From Marchantia polymorpha subsp. ruderalis (Eukaryota; Streptophyta; Marchantiopsida; Marchantiales; Marchantiaceae), in contig AP031358.1 of the NCBI GenBank assembly GCA_037833965.1, forward strand, positions 17,306,001 to 17,370,000: a stretch of 64,000 nucleotides of DNA. Direction: 5' to 3'. The first letter of the stretch is position 1; the number at the start of each line of letters is the position of its first letter. Both the position numbers and the translations under genes were made by a program. The notes under the pieces were generated by a model. The model did no database searches. It saw only the letters and a list, made by a program, of their open reading frames with translations, and had not been told where the DNA came from. Shown here piece by piece: positions 34,662-46,499 of the stretch.

Positions 34662-37459
34662 CTAGAGCAGCAGTCGCCTGTACTTGGGCTTGTCGGCGGC
34701 GGCGGCCATGAGAGTGGCCCGGGCCTTGCTGAGGCGCGAGGTCTGGACGTCGATGATGCTGGACGTGGAGGAGTCGCTGGCATAGATGGCGAAGCCGTCG
34801 TCCCACGCCTCCATGCCCTTGGGCAGAAGTTGCCAGAGCATGGAGCCAGCGCCGCCGCCGCCCTTGCTGATGGAAGAGAAGACGCTGTTGTAGACGGTCC
34901 AGAAAAACTGCTGCCGCTGCGCGGGCACGAAGCCCGGCACGCGGCTGTTCTTACCGAACTCGCAGAACAGCACGGGCATGTTGAGGATGTTCGTTGCGTC
35001 CTTGATGTGAATGTTCACCCAGATCTGCAGGAACGTCAGCTTCGCGGCGTTGGTCCACGACGGCAGCCTGCAGCCACCACACCACACACACCCATTCATC
35101 CGATCACGTCAGACGATCCCGTCCCACCCTCAGCAGCACCCAAAATCTCCGAAACCACTTTACCCGACCGCAACAGAAGGAGTATTAAATGACTCAAAAA
35201 TCCTCTGGCCTGCCTGCCTGCCTCCGAGCTCGAGAGCTGCAGGTTGACAAGAGCTCGGGGCTTGCATGCAGCTGCTGCCAACGAATTGGTAGCGGTTCGA
35301 GAGAAATCCGAGCTTACCAGAGGTCCGGGTAGGAGTGGACTGTGGCGTAGTCGACGTTGGCAATTTTGTTCAGGCGAATGAAGTCGGTTCCCGCACCGTC
35401 GGACTCGAAGGGGTTGGCCCACCTGCGGGTTGCGGCCGTGCTCGCGCCGTAGAATCCTTCCAGCCCGATCTCGAGAAGGTGCTTACTGTCGATCGACTTA
35501 AGATAAGCAGCCATTTCCTTCACCCAAGCCTGCAGAACCGGAATCAAAGACGAATAGATGTTCAGACATCGGTAAACACGATCCTCGTGTGGGAACCAGC
35601 TCTCTCAAGCTCGTAGAGTCCAATCCGATGCACATTTCAGCGCGTGCTAGAAGTTTTCGTTCATACCGCGATAGTGTTGCCACTGGGGTCGGTCTCGCAA
35701 TGGGGCTCGTTCATAAGCTCCCAGGCGAAGATGGTGGGATCGTCCTTGTATGCCACTCCGGTGTAGGTGTTCACTCTCGTCAACACTTTCTGCAGAGAGT
35801 GGTGGACATGAGCGATAGCAGTGAGAATGCGTCTCCAGTTACGTACGTAAGGGAGTGGATCGTGTACGAATACATGAGCAAAGTACATGGAGAGACTCTA
35901 ATAATGTACCTTGACGTGATTCTTGTACCACGTTCGAAGCATGGCGTTGGTGTAAAACGCATCATCGTTCGCCAAATTCAAGCCTTTCTGGCGCCCCCAG
36001 ATAGCGTATTGCGGCTTTCCTCCGTAAGAATCGTAGTTGTTGACCAGACTCATCACAAGTCTCATGTTGTGCTTCTGAGCTTGGTATACGGCGTAATCCA
36101 ATGCCTGCACGTGAGCATCACAAACCACTTCACGCCGTAAGGTAGTGCTCCCAAATTCGAGCATCGGTAGCCAACCACAATCAAAGTATCACATTGCTCT
36201 CAGTTCCCCAAAATCATCATGTTCTCGAAAGTTTCGTTTGAAAATTTCGAGAGCTTGGCGTCAATACAACGACTTGAACCCCCCATAATTTACTGCGCGA
36301 TCCTCTGCATGCATAGTTGACTGTTCATGAAGTCGCCGTTCGTCTCGTCCACCCGAAATACACTCCAGGAACTAACACATGACCTCCCAGGTCCGGGGCC
36401 TACGGTCCGACAAGTTTCTGTTCAGATGCTTCGAAATGGTTCTAGCTTCCTAAAACCGAACAGCTCCGAACCTGAGGGAGTATCAACATCTAGTGACGAA
36501 GGTTCACTTGCAAAGGGTTGTATCAAACTGCAGTGTAATCACGGTTTAACCACGCGGATGTTGCTGAGACTTACTACACTAGTCAATCAAGTCCAGCAGT
36601 TTTCAAATGGAACAGTAGCCTGGAAGCTGTATTGCTGTAAGGGCTGAGCGAGATTTTATATCTGTGGACTGTGATATTGATGTTCTGTGCTCCAGAACTA
36701 TATAATAAGCTCATATTAGCTTAAGGAAGTACCTAGGAAGTAGCGCGAAAATAAAGGTGATCATGAGCTTGTATTCAGCTGTCCACTCCAGTATCACTAA
36801 ATATAAGCTATAGCATACATGCAGGCTCTGAAACGTGATGCGACGTAATCGAGAGATGGCCAGGCTTGGATTAGTCAGGAGTAGATGCTTCAGACTCAGA
36901 GAGGAAAAAATCCTTGTAATCAGTAGCGCATGTATTAGCAAGAGCTGATTCTGAAGGTTACAGCATATTAAGTATAAAATAAATCAGTATCAGCAGGCTT
37001 TCAAAATCTGTAGCTTCCAGAAGGCTTAGTTTGAAGCAGAGAAAAAGTCCTGAAAAGGAATGTGCAGGTTCGTTCGATAGTTTCTCAAAATGCCCACGAA
37101 TGTGCATCTTTAGTTACCTTGAAGACGTTCTCGTCGTAAACTCCAGGAGAAATCTGAAGAGCTCTGTCGCCACCATCAGAGAAAGCCCAGGTGCGCCCAA
37201 CGTTGAGTCCCAGCGTTTGGGCATCCTGGAATACTTTGTCCACCATCGGACGACTAGCAGGTGATGCACCCTGGTACATCAACCAGTAGAAGTTGCATCC
37301 ATGGACCAGGAATGGGTTTCCTGCGGAGTCCACGAAGGCAGTGCCCTTGCGACGGATGATGCCTCCAGTGAGCCCTGCTGTGACCGTCACCGACAGTTGA
37401 GCAAGCAGAGCGAACAGCAGTAAAGTAAACCGCCTGACGCTGGTCGAAGTGGTGGCCAT
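34662..37459 (-). CDS. Endo-beta-1,4-mannanase A (GH5, secreted)
   Basis: Five exons on the minus strand: 37459-37118, 36104-35910, 35789-35667, 35529-35318 and 35067-34662, with GT-AG introns of 1013, 120, 137 and 250 nt. Phases are 0, 0, 0 and 2; the last intron splits the Trp codon of SYPDLW. The joined product is 425 aa, the usual length for plant mannan endo-1,4-beta-mannosidase. An N-terminal hydrophobic signal peptide (residues about 9-28) sends it to the cell wall. GH5 hallmarks are [49 protein letters not shown] (acid/base Glu207), [17 protein letters not shown] (nucleophile Glu327) and MLWQLLP. It hydrolyses internal beta-1,4 links in mannan, glucomannan or galactomannan. ATG 37459 is the first Met of the signal peptide. 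All exon ends were read by eye; each join keeps the frame and the family alignment. It is a tandem paralogue of the 42755-46499 gene. Confidence 0.93.
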
Positions 37460-37897
37460 ATCTGCAGGTAGTTTGCAAGAAAGCCTGGATGTTGGAGATG
37501 CGCACTTTCAAATAAAATTCACGTTAGAAAAGTTCAATTTCCAGCTGCTCGACGATTGCCTTTCGAACAACTTCAGTGGGGCGAGTTGTGGCCATTGTAC
37601 ATTTGAGATCAAGATTCAGACGTGCCGGGAACTAAGTCACGAACAGGGTTCCAACTCCCCTTCAGAATCCGGGTTTCTCCCAAAGTTCCTTGATTTGCAG
37701 ATCTGAATCTGTCACTACAAGTCCTGGTATGATCAATGAGTGACCCAATGATCACCTCACCTGCCTCTACACTTCTGCTGCACCTATGAAACCGCAGTAA
37801 CTTCACGACACTATCGTATACAAGATGTAGCAGTGAGAATGCAGCTAGAAAGCTGAAGAGCAAGTAAGTCAGTGAGTACGATTGCCTAGAGTCGGGC

Positions 37898-37905
37898 CTT
37901 ATATA
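37898..37905 (-). promoter_or_regulatory. Possible TATA box of mannanase A
   Basis: Minus-strand TATATAAG in the context GGGTATATAAGGCCC, about 440 nt upstream of the ATG at 37459. This would imply a leader of roughly 400 nt, possibly with an intron. It is the only good TATA match in the upstream 500 bases. Confidence 0.45.
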
Positions 37906-37909
37906 CCCG

Positions 37910-39180
37910 GACACCCGAAGTCGACCTTCAGATGCCGATGGCTATGTGTGTGCACGTACAGTCCAATCAAAATGCGCACATGAAATTCGCAAAATCGGTG
38001 GGAGGAGAGAAAGGGTCCCTGAGGATGAAACGGAGCGAGAGCAGCAGGAGGAGCGGGCCGGTTCCTGCTATGGACGTGCAGTGGGAGACGGAATAAGTTG
38101 CACTCTCGGAGGTGACGGAAGGAAGGGGAGAAACGGTGCATGTTCTTGTGAAGCCTCCGTGAATGCTGGGATTGATGCAAACTATTCGCGGGGCCGAACT
38201 CAATACTAGAATATAAGCATGATCCTTCACCTTTACTGTATTCAAACAGTGACCTACACCGTAAGACAAATCTTAAGGTGCCACTAAAATCTATGTAACA
38301 GGATTGAGAGTGCAATATTCCCTAACCGTGGAATCATCTCGCAAATGGAAGGTAAGGCATCTTGTGTCTTCCCCTTGGACTAAGTCCCAGTCGTTTTTCG
38401 CGTAAACCTGCAGATCGACTGCGACGTGATGCAAATCAATCACTCCCTGCCTCCTTGGTGGTTGCACCCCAGGTCTTCTTCTGCGCAAAGTTGGCTAACA
38501 ATGTGCAGATAAATTAGTGACCGAATGAGTATTATAAGAAGCTGCCTTGATACTGTCACTAACGTGTCAACGTTGGTGACAGTATCAAAGCAGCTATCCT
38601 CCAAATAAAATACCTTCTACAAGCTGGAATGTGGTCCTTATTTTCCTGCCCTCATGAAATCTGAGAAAACAGCAGGGACACCTAAAGGCACCCCTCAGCA
38701 GATCATTCTAGCATTTCGATCGTTTTCGAGACATATAAGCATTCTGATATCCAGGTGAGAATCAAGGGGACTTGGAATTAAATAACCATGATCACTGGAA
38801 GTGGTAACCGACCAGTCTTTTTGTGACGGCCATTTGTTCCACATTTAGCTTGTGTGAGTAGAAGTTCTAGAACTCGAGAATTTCCATGCATTACGGCAGC
38901 TAATCTAATAAGCTCATTCTAATTAGGAGCCGAACTAGCATTGACTTATCCTGCAATCTAAGTTCATTGCGTGGCTTACAGATAATCCGGTATTTAGTCA
39001 ATAGTGCAGCTTCCGGTGGGCTTCGATTTCGAGAAGATCGCCTCGACACGCTGCTGGATCTCACGATGGTTCAGCTCTCAGACAAAATAAATCATCTGCT
39101 AAGTGATGTGTTGTATTCCGAGTGCAGGAGCAAGAGGAGCGAGAGACTTGAGCCAGAAAAGTGAAAAAAAAGACAACGAA
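37910..39180. other. Upstream region of mannanase A
   Basis: No gene recognised. It contains the hairpin at 38540-38595, about 640 bp upstream of the proposed TATA box. Short ORFs on both strands overlap and lack features. Confidence 0.45.
38540..38595. repeat. 25-bp near-perfect hairpin, 6-nt loop
   Basis: AGCTGCCTTGATACTGTCAC(TAACG) pairs with CGTTGGTGACAGTATCAAAG(CAGCT), 23 of 25 positions matching and both mismatches G-T type, around TGTCAA. It looks like a very short foldback or transposon relic. The loop is too short for a typical plant microRNA precursor. Confidence 0.85.
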
Positions 39181-39579
39181 TGAATAACCGGTAGGGGGGA
39201 GAGGTTATACATATATCCTGGTCAGGTACTCTGCACCTCTATGGTGTCGCATGGTATCCTCTGTACTGTCCAACTTCCCAATGCTATGTCTACCGGCTGG
39301 TAACCGGTTACCTATTGGAATTCGGATGTCCAATACTCGATCAGTTGGAATCCAAAGATCTTTCTTATAAGTCACACCTATGAGCTAAATAACTGGTAAA
39401 CAAGTTTGTAGCCATGTCACAATTGGACAGTATTCTACACAAAGAGCTCCCTGCTGAACTATGTCTCTGACAAAATGTTAGGGAAGATTTTCATTTCTAT
39501 CATGAAACTTAGTACTAACCAGTCAAACTACGCCTGACTGGTGATCACACAAATGTTACATACGACTTTGCTCCTATAT

Positions 39580-40060
39580 TCTAAGATCAGAGACTAATCT
39601 TCTAAGATATGAAAGGAATCTTCTCAGTCTCACTGATTCCGTTGAACATATGCTTGGAGCCACATAGTCCGCCTCTGGTCTTTTTCTTTTGAGAAACCAG
39701 CTAACTTCTCCTACAGAAAAAGCGAAACCATACCAGATGTTGATTTTCTGTCGGTCATGTCTCCAGCCCAGTATGCATCCGAATATCCATACTATAGACT
39801 GTTCACTCTGGAGCTCCTGTGTTCAATGAAAGATTCAATGTTCCCTTGATGTAGCTGAATACCCTCTTCGTAGCCTCAAGGTGTTCGGTCATGGCTGGGA
39901 GACATGAATGTGAATAGAACCCTTGTACAGTATGAGAGGTCAGATTTGGTTCAGAGCTGCCCAGTTGATTGACCCAAATGCACTTGCATACGGGTACTCT
40001 ACAGCGTCGCCCACTACCTCGTCAATCACTTCAACTGGAGTTCCTTGACGGCTGGTTTTG
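39580..40060 (-). pseudogene. Ty1/copia RT end and RNase H, decayed
   Basis: On the minus strand, in broken frames, copia landmarks appear in the correct order. PYASAFGSINWAA (about 39955-39993; family PYASAVGSLMYA) is followed by HLEATKRVFSYIKGTLN (about 39836-39885; family HWEAVKRILRYLKGT). GYSDAYWAGDMTDRKSTSG follows (39733-39790; family GYSDADWAGD..DRKSTSG), where the conserved second Asp is Tyr. FLKRKRPEADYVAPS comes last (family SSTEAEYVA). Frameshifts and stops separate them, so this is a pseudogene. The order and spacing make the family call firm. Confidence 0.85.
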
Positions 40061-40228
40061 CAAATCGATGGGAAGAGTGACTAATGGATTGAAAGATTTT
40101 CAGCTTCGAGGCGAGCCGGCACTTTGTCCAACAAAATATTTCTGGGCAATTTCGTGTGGATCGCTTGACGGTGCACAAATTTAGAAGTTGGGCATCCTTT
40201 GTTCTTCAGTGGCTGGCAGAAGGCATTC

Positions 40229-40252
40229 CCTCCTCGATTGCAATCGAGGAGG
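40229..40252. repeat. 24-bp perfect palindrome
   Basis: CCTCCTCGATTG is followed directly by its exact reverse complement CAATCGAGGAGG, with no loop. It lies between the copia RNase H remnant and the outer direct repeat. Function unknown. Confidence 0.9.
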
Positions 40253-40515
40253 CTAGCGGAGTCTCAAATCAGTCATGAGAGCTCTGATAGAACATTGAAT
40301 CGAGCCTCGACTCGAGATTGTAAAACTGATCCTTAACAGGAAGACGATGAATAAGTGCCCCTGCAGGAAGGGAACGTAAACTGTACGTAGTCGAGTCACC
40401 TCTCTGGTGTCACGACAACGTAGTAGCTTGTGGACTGTCCAAATGCCGGATGGTGTGACTACCGGCTGGTCACGGGTCACCTACTGCCTACCGGATAGGA
40501 TCCAATAGGATGCTC

Positions 40516-42754
40516 TCGGGGAGGTCTAAGTTTCAGCAGCACGGAAAAAGTAGGACCACTCAGCAGCTGCTCGAAGGAAATTTTACTCGAGCGATCGGCG
40601 TCGACGCTGGTGGCAATATCGAGGCAGCTTCGAAAAAGAAATGGGAGATGAGAGGTAGCAGGAGTTCGTTCATAGGCCATTATACTGTTCTGCATATAAT
40701 ATTCATGTCCACGCTTCGATCATGATCTAGAGTGGCGTTCTGCAAACTGAACTTTCTCTAAGGTTGATAAGTCTGATAAGTCAGGCAGGAGGCAAAGGTT
40801 CTGGCGAGGGAAAAACGGTTCTTCACTGTCTGGAGATTACGGCCGGGAAATGATCCTTACAACAGTCTCAGGTTGGATCTGCTTCTTCGCTCTGTTAGCG
40901 GGTCGTCTGTGCACGACGATATCAAGGATTGTTGCTCTGGAACGAGCTCCAAGGTTTATCCGATACAACTCGTACGACCGTGGTCAGATTCTGGATTCTA
41001 TAACAATGTTGAATCAACATCCCTACTTGATTTTGCTTCTCCTGCTTCCACCTGCGTCATCACCTCAGGAGGAATCCAGCTCTCTCAGCAGCATGCCCAC
41101 CGCTGACCCTACTTGAATCAGGACTGTTGAGAGACGAACTGCGTCAACGCTTGATACCAATTGACACGGGAGCTTTCGAATTATTGAAAAGCATTTAGAA
41201 TCTGTATTCTCTCACAAGTTCGTGGAAGCTTGAATGAACTGACATGTTCGTAATCTGGGGTACGGCATCTCTATCAGACAGTGCTCGGCTCCAAGGGCTA
41301 ATTTGACTTTGAGCTTCGATGCCTTCTCGTACAAATAAATAAAACTAGCTCTTGTGTCCGGTATGAGTATACAATTCGTAAGAACGAAAATATTCTTGAT
41401 ATGAGCATTTCAATCTCTTCATAGGACGGGCTGTTCATAAATCATCCCGTCGTTCTTGTCTTGAAGTGCACGTCCCAGTCGACTTGTAGATTGCATACGG
41501 AGGCGATTGCGAGAAGATTGCCGATGCTCACTGAATGAATGTCCAGTTTAGGAGATAAGACATTTTCCATGTGGGCAGACTTGAACCTCTTGCATGCTCG
41601 AGGAACTGATTCCGTGTATTGTATAGAAGATGAAGGCAGGGGAGGCTGAGGCTGAACGACGCAGGTATGTCTCGGGACCCCACGAACATAAACAGGACTT
41701 CGAAGACATTGAACAGTCTGAAAAGCTCACAGCATCCGGGTCACTGAGAAACATGATGGCAAATCAGCGAGCACTGAAATCACAATTATTTTCGATTTTC
41801 TTAAGTCAGAAATCCATTCGAGACACGATCTGATGTCCATTAAGCTCGCGCATCCACAAACAAGAATTAGAGAAACTGCAGAAGCTCCGCGTTGGGGAGA
41901 TGTAAGATGATTGAAAATACCATATGCGTGGAAAATCCTTTGAGCGTGTCCTTATGTCAGGTGTGAGCGTCACTTCATAGGCCAATGACTCCAAGGACGT
42001 ACAGAACATACGGTACAATAATTGGCAGATATTTGTACATGTGTTGGATTAGAATTACACACTTGCAGCGATCACAGGAGTTCATGTAAACCTAGGATTC
42101 CGCCTGCCGGAAACATTTCATGAACAGCAAGCTACTCGAGGCCTGCACCTCGAGAATTTTCAGCTCTGTTCTCGTCTACAGGTACAGATCGTGGGTTTGT
42201 AGCCAGCCACTACCGAAATTTATATACAGTTCGCTCCGTTTGATGAAACAAGATGGCAAATTTTTATTCGAATTGTGCACTTTCTGTATATCTCTTCAGA
42301 GGCAGCAATGTCAATCTGATCATACATAGCACAATCTGCACCATCGACTCGTAGATATGGTGATGTCGACCGGCAATCATTGGACGGACAATTGCGCGTT
42401 TGATTTCTGAGATTCACAACGAAAAGGATTGGTTTCATACCGAAGGCACTCAGGTCCATCTGGGCACAAGATCATACTCTTCAGTTCGTGGACCTGTGCG
42501 AACCATGTCCAAGACGTCTGCATAGTATGTGCCCCGATGATGCAAGAGAGGAAGAATATGAAGAAGAAGCCACATCGAGATGAATATTAGTCACTCATGA
42601 TGCGGATGATTACGTAATCGGAACGCTATTCAGGGCTTCTGCATGCCATGATCTCGAGCACAAGGCAATATTCTCCTCGTGTTCCACGACGGACGACTCG
42701 GTCGAAGCAGGGCAGCGGAGGGGAGGGCAGGGGAGGGGAGGGGAGGGGGAAGCG
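40516..42754. other. Spacer downstream of mannanase B
   Basis: No recognised gene. Short ORFs such as 41630-41833 (plus, ATG start, charged) have no supporting features. The last 200 bases are the probable 3' UTR of mannanase B, including the C-rich tract at 42709-42750. Confidence 0.4.
42709..42750. repeat. G-rich tract with quadruplex potential, 5 bp beyond the mannanase B stop
   Basis: The plus strand reads several GGGG runs separated by one A or CA (AGGGGAGGGGAGGGGAGGGG). It is C-rich on the gene's sense strand, so a quadruplex would form on the template strand. A smaller similar tract (GAGGGGAGGGAGGGGGG) lies just after the mannanase A stop at about 34635-34652. Confidence 0.6.
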
Positions 42755-45700
42755 CTAGACATGGGGCTCGAGGTTCTGACCGCGCGAGGAATGGGAGGCA
42801 CGGGAGTAGAGGAACTCGGTGACGCGATTGAGGCGCTGGGACTGCCAGGAGATGATGTTGGCGGACGAACGATCGTCGGCCGTGACGGCGAACCCATCGC
42901 TCCACTGCTGCATGCCCTGCGGCAGGAGTTGCCAGAGCATAGCGCCGGCCGCAGCGCCGCCCGTGTTGGCCGACGAGAACACGCTGTTGTACACGGCCCA
43001 GAAGAAGTCGCTCCGCTGCGAGGGCTTGTAGCCCTGCGCCTGGTCGCTCTTGCCGAACTCCGAGAACACCACGGGCTTGTTCAGAAAGTCCCTCGCGTCC
43101 TCGATGTGCACATTGACCCACATCTGCAGGAAGCTCAGCTGCGTGTCCTCGCTCGCCTGCGGCAGCCTGCACACTCTCGCCTCGATCCATTAGCTCCCCC
43201 TCCTCACAGTTCCTTCTCACCGATTCAATTCTTCCACTCTGCTCCATTATTATTATTATCATCAGTTTCTTCGTCCGGTTTGGGATGCATCGAACCCCGA
43301 GTCTCCGCTCGTGACAATCTCACTCCTCCCTCGAGTTTCTATTATTCAGCTTTTAGCAGATAGACAGACTTCTAGATTTTGGCGAGAAGGCGAAGGTCGT
43401 TGACTCGTCCATCTACTTCGATCTCAGAAGTCTCGGAAGAGTCTCATTTCAGCATTTTCCCTACCTCCTATTTAGCGGCGCCCCGTGAGAATTTCGCTCG
43501 GATTACAGAAAACTAGTGGAATGAAATCAGTTTGACAGCATGCAACCCAATGCAACAGCTGAATTTCAGTGATCTTGTCGACGGAAAAAGTCACCGTCTG
43601 GATCGACAGTCGCAGACCAGAGGCGCACGAACCGGGCAATAATTCGAATACTGGTGCGAGTCGAAGGGCGTAGTCAAAACGATGGTCGACTTTCGTTGAA
43701 AGCCCTGTGATACGGTCACCTTTGACTAAGACCAATTTGAGACATCGGTATCATCTGAAAGACTCCCATCACGTGTACAGATGCTTCTGATTTGGGGGTT
43801 AGGTGCAATCAATCTATGTTGGAGTAGATCCAATCTTTGCATCTTGTGCATCTATTTGCATCTCGTCGACAGTAAGGAATGGGAAGAAGGGTTATTACCA
43901 AAGATCTGGGTACGAGTGAACAGTTGCATAGTCGATGTAAGTAACTTGGTTGATGCGAATAAAATCTGTGCCCAGCCCCTCCATTTCATTGGGATTGGCC
44001 CACCTCCTCTCGGGAGTGCTCGCTCCATAAAACCCTTCCATTCCTGCCTGCAGCATGTGGTTTTGGTCTATAGACTTCACGTAGGCTCCCATCTCCCTCA
44101 CCCACTTCTGCAATGCGGAGTGATTATTCATATCTCATATATAATGATGGCATCAAACCCTTCCCAGTCTATATGATCTAGCTCTAGTCTTTGAGGAATT
44201 CCCGAGATTTCTTTTTCAGTATCACCAGACTTTATCTTCTTCATCGACAACTCAAATAAAATCGAAGAGAATTAGCCATAATTTGACCTGGAGTCTAAAC
44301 CGGATATTCAAACTTACATGAGCCCTTGGCTCTAGCTCTAATTCGTAACCATGACATGCTTTTGCGTTATTGAGAGGATACCTCATCTCATGCTTTTTGG
44401 CATCTCCCTTGAATATAATCGAAGTAACATGATTTCCGAGTATATTGACTGACAAGCTTCTCAGTCATATTTGCGAGACCAGTGCCTAAACTTGTGTTAC
44501 TCAGGAGAATCGTGCAGAAGCAAGAAAAGTTGGCTAAGTCGGTGCCTGTGCAAAAGTGAATACTGTTGTGCAGCGCGTGTCAAGCATGCTTACCACCAAA
44601 GTGTCACCCGAAGGGTCAGATGCACAGCGAGGCTCGTTCATGAGTTCCCAGGCCAGGATCGTCGGATCATCTTTGTACATAACTCCAGTAATAGAGTTCA
44701 CTCTCGTCAAAATTTTCTGCAGAATCAAACGACATTGCAGCCTGATGAGTACTCGATGGTATGAGGATTCGATTCCTTCATGAAACATCCTATGGCATCT
44801 GTGCCGTATCTCTTCCTGTGTGATGGTTCTCAAGACTTGATTCAAGAGATGGATTTCCTCCAAATCCTACAAACAGCAGCCAGCGAATCCAGCTGCAGCT
44901 CTAGGAGTCGGAGTGAGGGATCGCCAATACCTTCACGTGATTCTTGTACCATTGTCGGGTGACGAAGTGGGTGTAGAATGAGTCTTCAGAAGGTAGATAG
45001 TTCCCCGCATTGCGTGCCCACTGTACATACTGAGGCCTTCCACCGAAGGCATTGTAGTTATTGATCAGACTGAGAACCAGCCTCATCTGATGAGTCGCTG
45101 CTTGGGCTATCGCATAGTCCAAACCCTGCACACATTTCACGAAAAGCGCCCTCACGTTCAGTCAGTCTTCCACGTCTGGTCCGAATTTGGTTCCAAGTAA
45201 GTATCAGTAAGTTCCCAGTAAGTAATATCAGGAGGCCATAGCTAGCAGAAACATGACGACGTAGCCTGGCTGTGCCGTTCCCCATGCAATGCCGGGTCGA
45301 GAATCGGCCATCAGATATGGACGGTGCACACTGCGCAGCTCGGTGAGAATCCGTTCGATTTGCTGCCTGAAAATCTCTACAGCTTCCGCCCCCACGTTCT
45401 GTACCCAAATTGAGCTCAGTTCCACGACAGCCGTTCGGCTGAATCGGTCTTCTGAGGTCACGAGACATGCGATGAAAAGTTCAACAGAACCTTCCTCGAG
45501 CCCGCATGCGGCGAGCACGCTGCGCAATCTCGACACGATACCGCCTGCTTTCAGAATTGACGAATTGACCAAAATTAGTCATTTCCGATTCTGACACCGT
45601 AACAGTCGCCTTTCGCATGGCATCTGGACGATGCCCGATTCTGCAGTCGAAGTGGCTGAAGCGGCAGCGCTTCGATATTTTCCGTCGTAAGGATCCAATC

Positions 45701-46499
45701 GACGGACTCTTCGTCCAGCGCTTTGCCCATCGACACTGGACATCAACTCTTCCTGCCTTGAAGACACACTTCGATCATTCGGGCCTCTAGCTCTCGAGCC
45801 CTGGAAACTGAAAGTTTACACTCCCAACTCAGGACTCGGAGAGGACATACTATCGTCCTCAAGCAGCCGGCTTTCCGAGAAATAAATCAAAGCAGCTGTC
45901 AGCAGATCTGACCTTCGCTTTTACAGAGAGAATAATCACCCTCCTCTACGTACTCCACGTTCTATGTGCAATACATTGTACAGAGAAGGAGTACGGTATA
46001 AAGCCATCGATGAGTACAAATCGGAAGGACAGTGCGAGAGAACTGCGTTTAGTCTGAGCGTAGTGAAGGATCGATTGGCGGGGCGGGACACTAACTAGCG
46101 GAGCCGGCTGTGGTTGTAGTTATAGTGGTTGGAGCTCACCTGGAAAACTTTCTCGTCGTAGGCACCGGGGGAGGTTTGAAGAGCTCGATCGGCTCCATCA
46201 TTGAAGGCCCATGTGCGACCAACGTTGAGCCCCAGGCCCTTGGCGTCCCGAAGCACCTCGTCCACCATCTGTCGGCTCGAGTCCTCGGATGCCTGGTACA
46301 TGAGCCAGTAGAAGTTGCAACCATGCACGAGGAACGGTCGTCCCTCCGAGTCTTCGAAATGGACACCTCTCCGACGTACGAATCCCCCACCGAGTGCTGT
46401 GGAAGCTGCAGCCATGGGCTGTTTCCAAGTTCCCAGTATCAAGAAAACCACTGTCCACAGATTTTTGCGAAGCCTGGAGCTGACATTTGTGGATGCCAT
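42755..46499 (-). CDS. Endo-beta-1,4-mannanase B (GH5, secreted)
   Basis: Five minus-strand exons: 46499-46140, 45125-44931, 44716-44594, 44107-43899 and 43166-42755. Introns of 1014, 214, 486 and 732 nt have the same positions and phases (0, 0, 0, 2) as mannanase A. Exons 2 and 3 have exactly equal lengths (195 and 123 nt) in both genes. The product is 432 aa with an N-terminal hydrophobic segment (about residues 13-32) preceded by basic residues, consistent with secretion. GH5 landmarks are [49 protein letters not shown] (acid/base Glu213), [18 protein letters not shown] (nucleophile Glu332) and MLWQLLPQG. Activity is the same as for A: cleavage of internal mannan-backbone links in the wall. 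Divergence between A and B is clear throughout the protein, so the duplication is not recent. Intron 1 contains a 100-codon open stretch, noted separately. Confidence 0.93.
45228..45572 (-). other. Protein-like open stretch inside intron 1 of mannanase B
   Basis: In the sense orientation of the host gene, an open frame of about 114 codons without a clear ATG start reads like globular protein ([55 protein letters not shown]). A CAG acceptor-like site lies at its start (AAAGCAG|GCGG). It could be a captured gene fragment, an alternative exon or chance. Family not recognised. Confidence 0.25.

Larger units (their letters stand above)
39235..40486 (-). mobile_element. Internally deleted Ty1/copia element
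   Basis: A decayed copia RNase H region (39580-40060) lies between two diverged copies of an approximately 80-90-bp segment (39235-39314 and 40398-40486). These share ACCTCT-TGGTGTC, GACTGTCCAA or TACTGTCCAA, CTACCGGCTGGT and GGT-ACCTA in the same order. Their placement on both sides suits fragments of the two LTRs of an element that lost most of its interior, but full LTR ends were not located and the copies are well diverged. Confidence 0.5.

Noticed and set aside
38540..38595. microRNA precursor
   Set aside because: The loop is 6 nt and the stem only 25 bp, shorter than plant DCL1 substrates usually are; kept as a hairpin without function.
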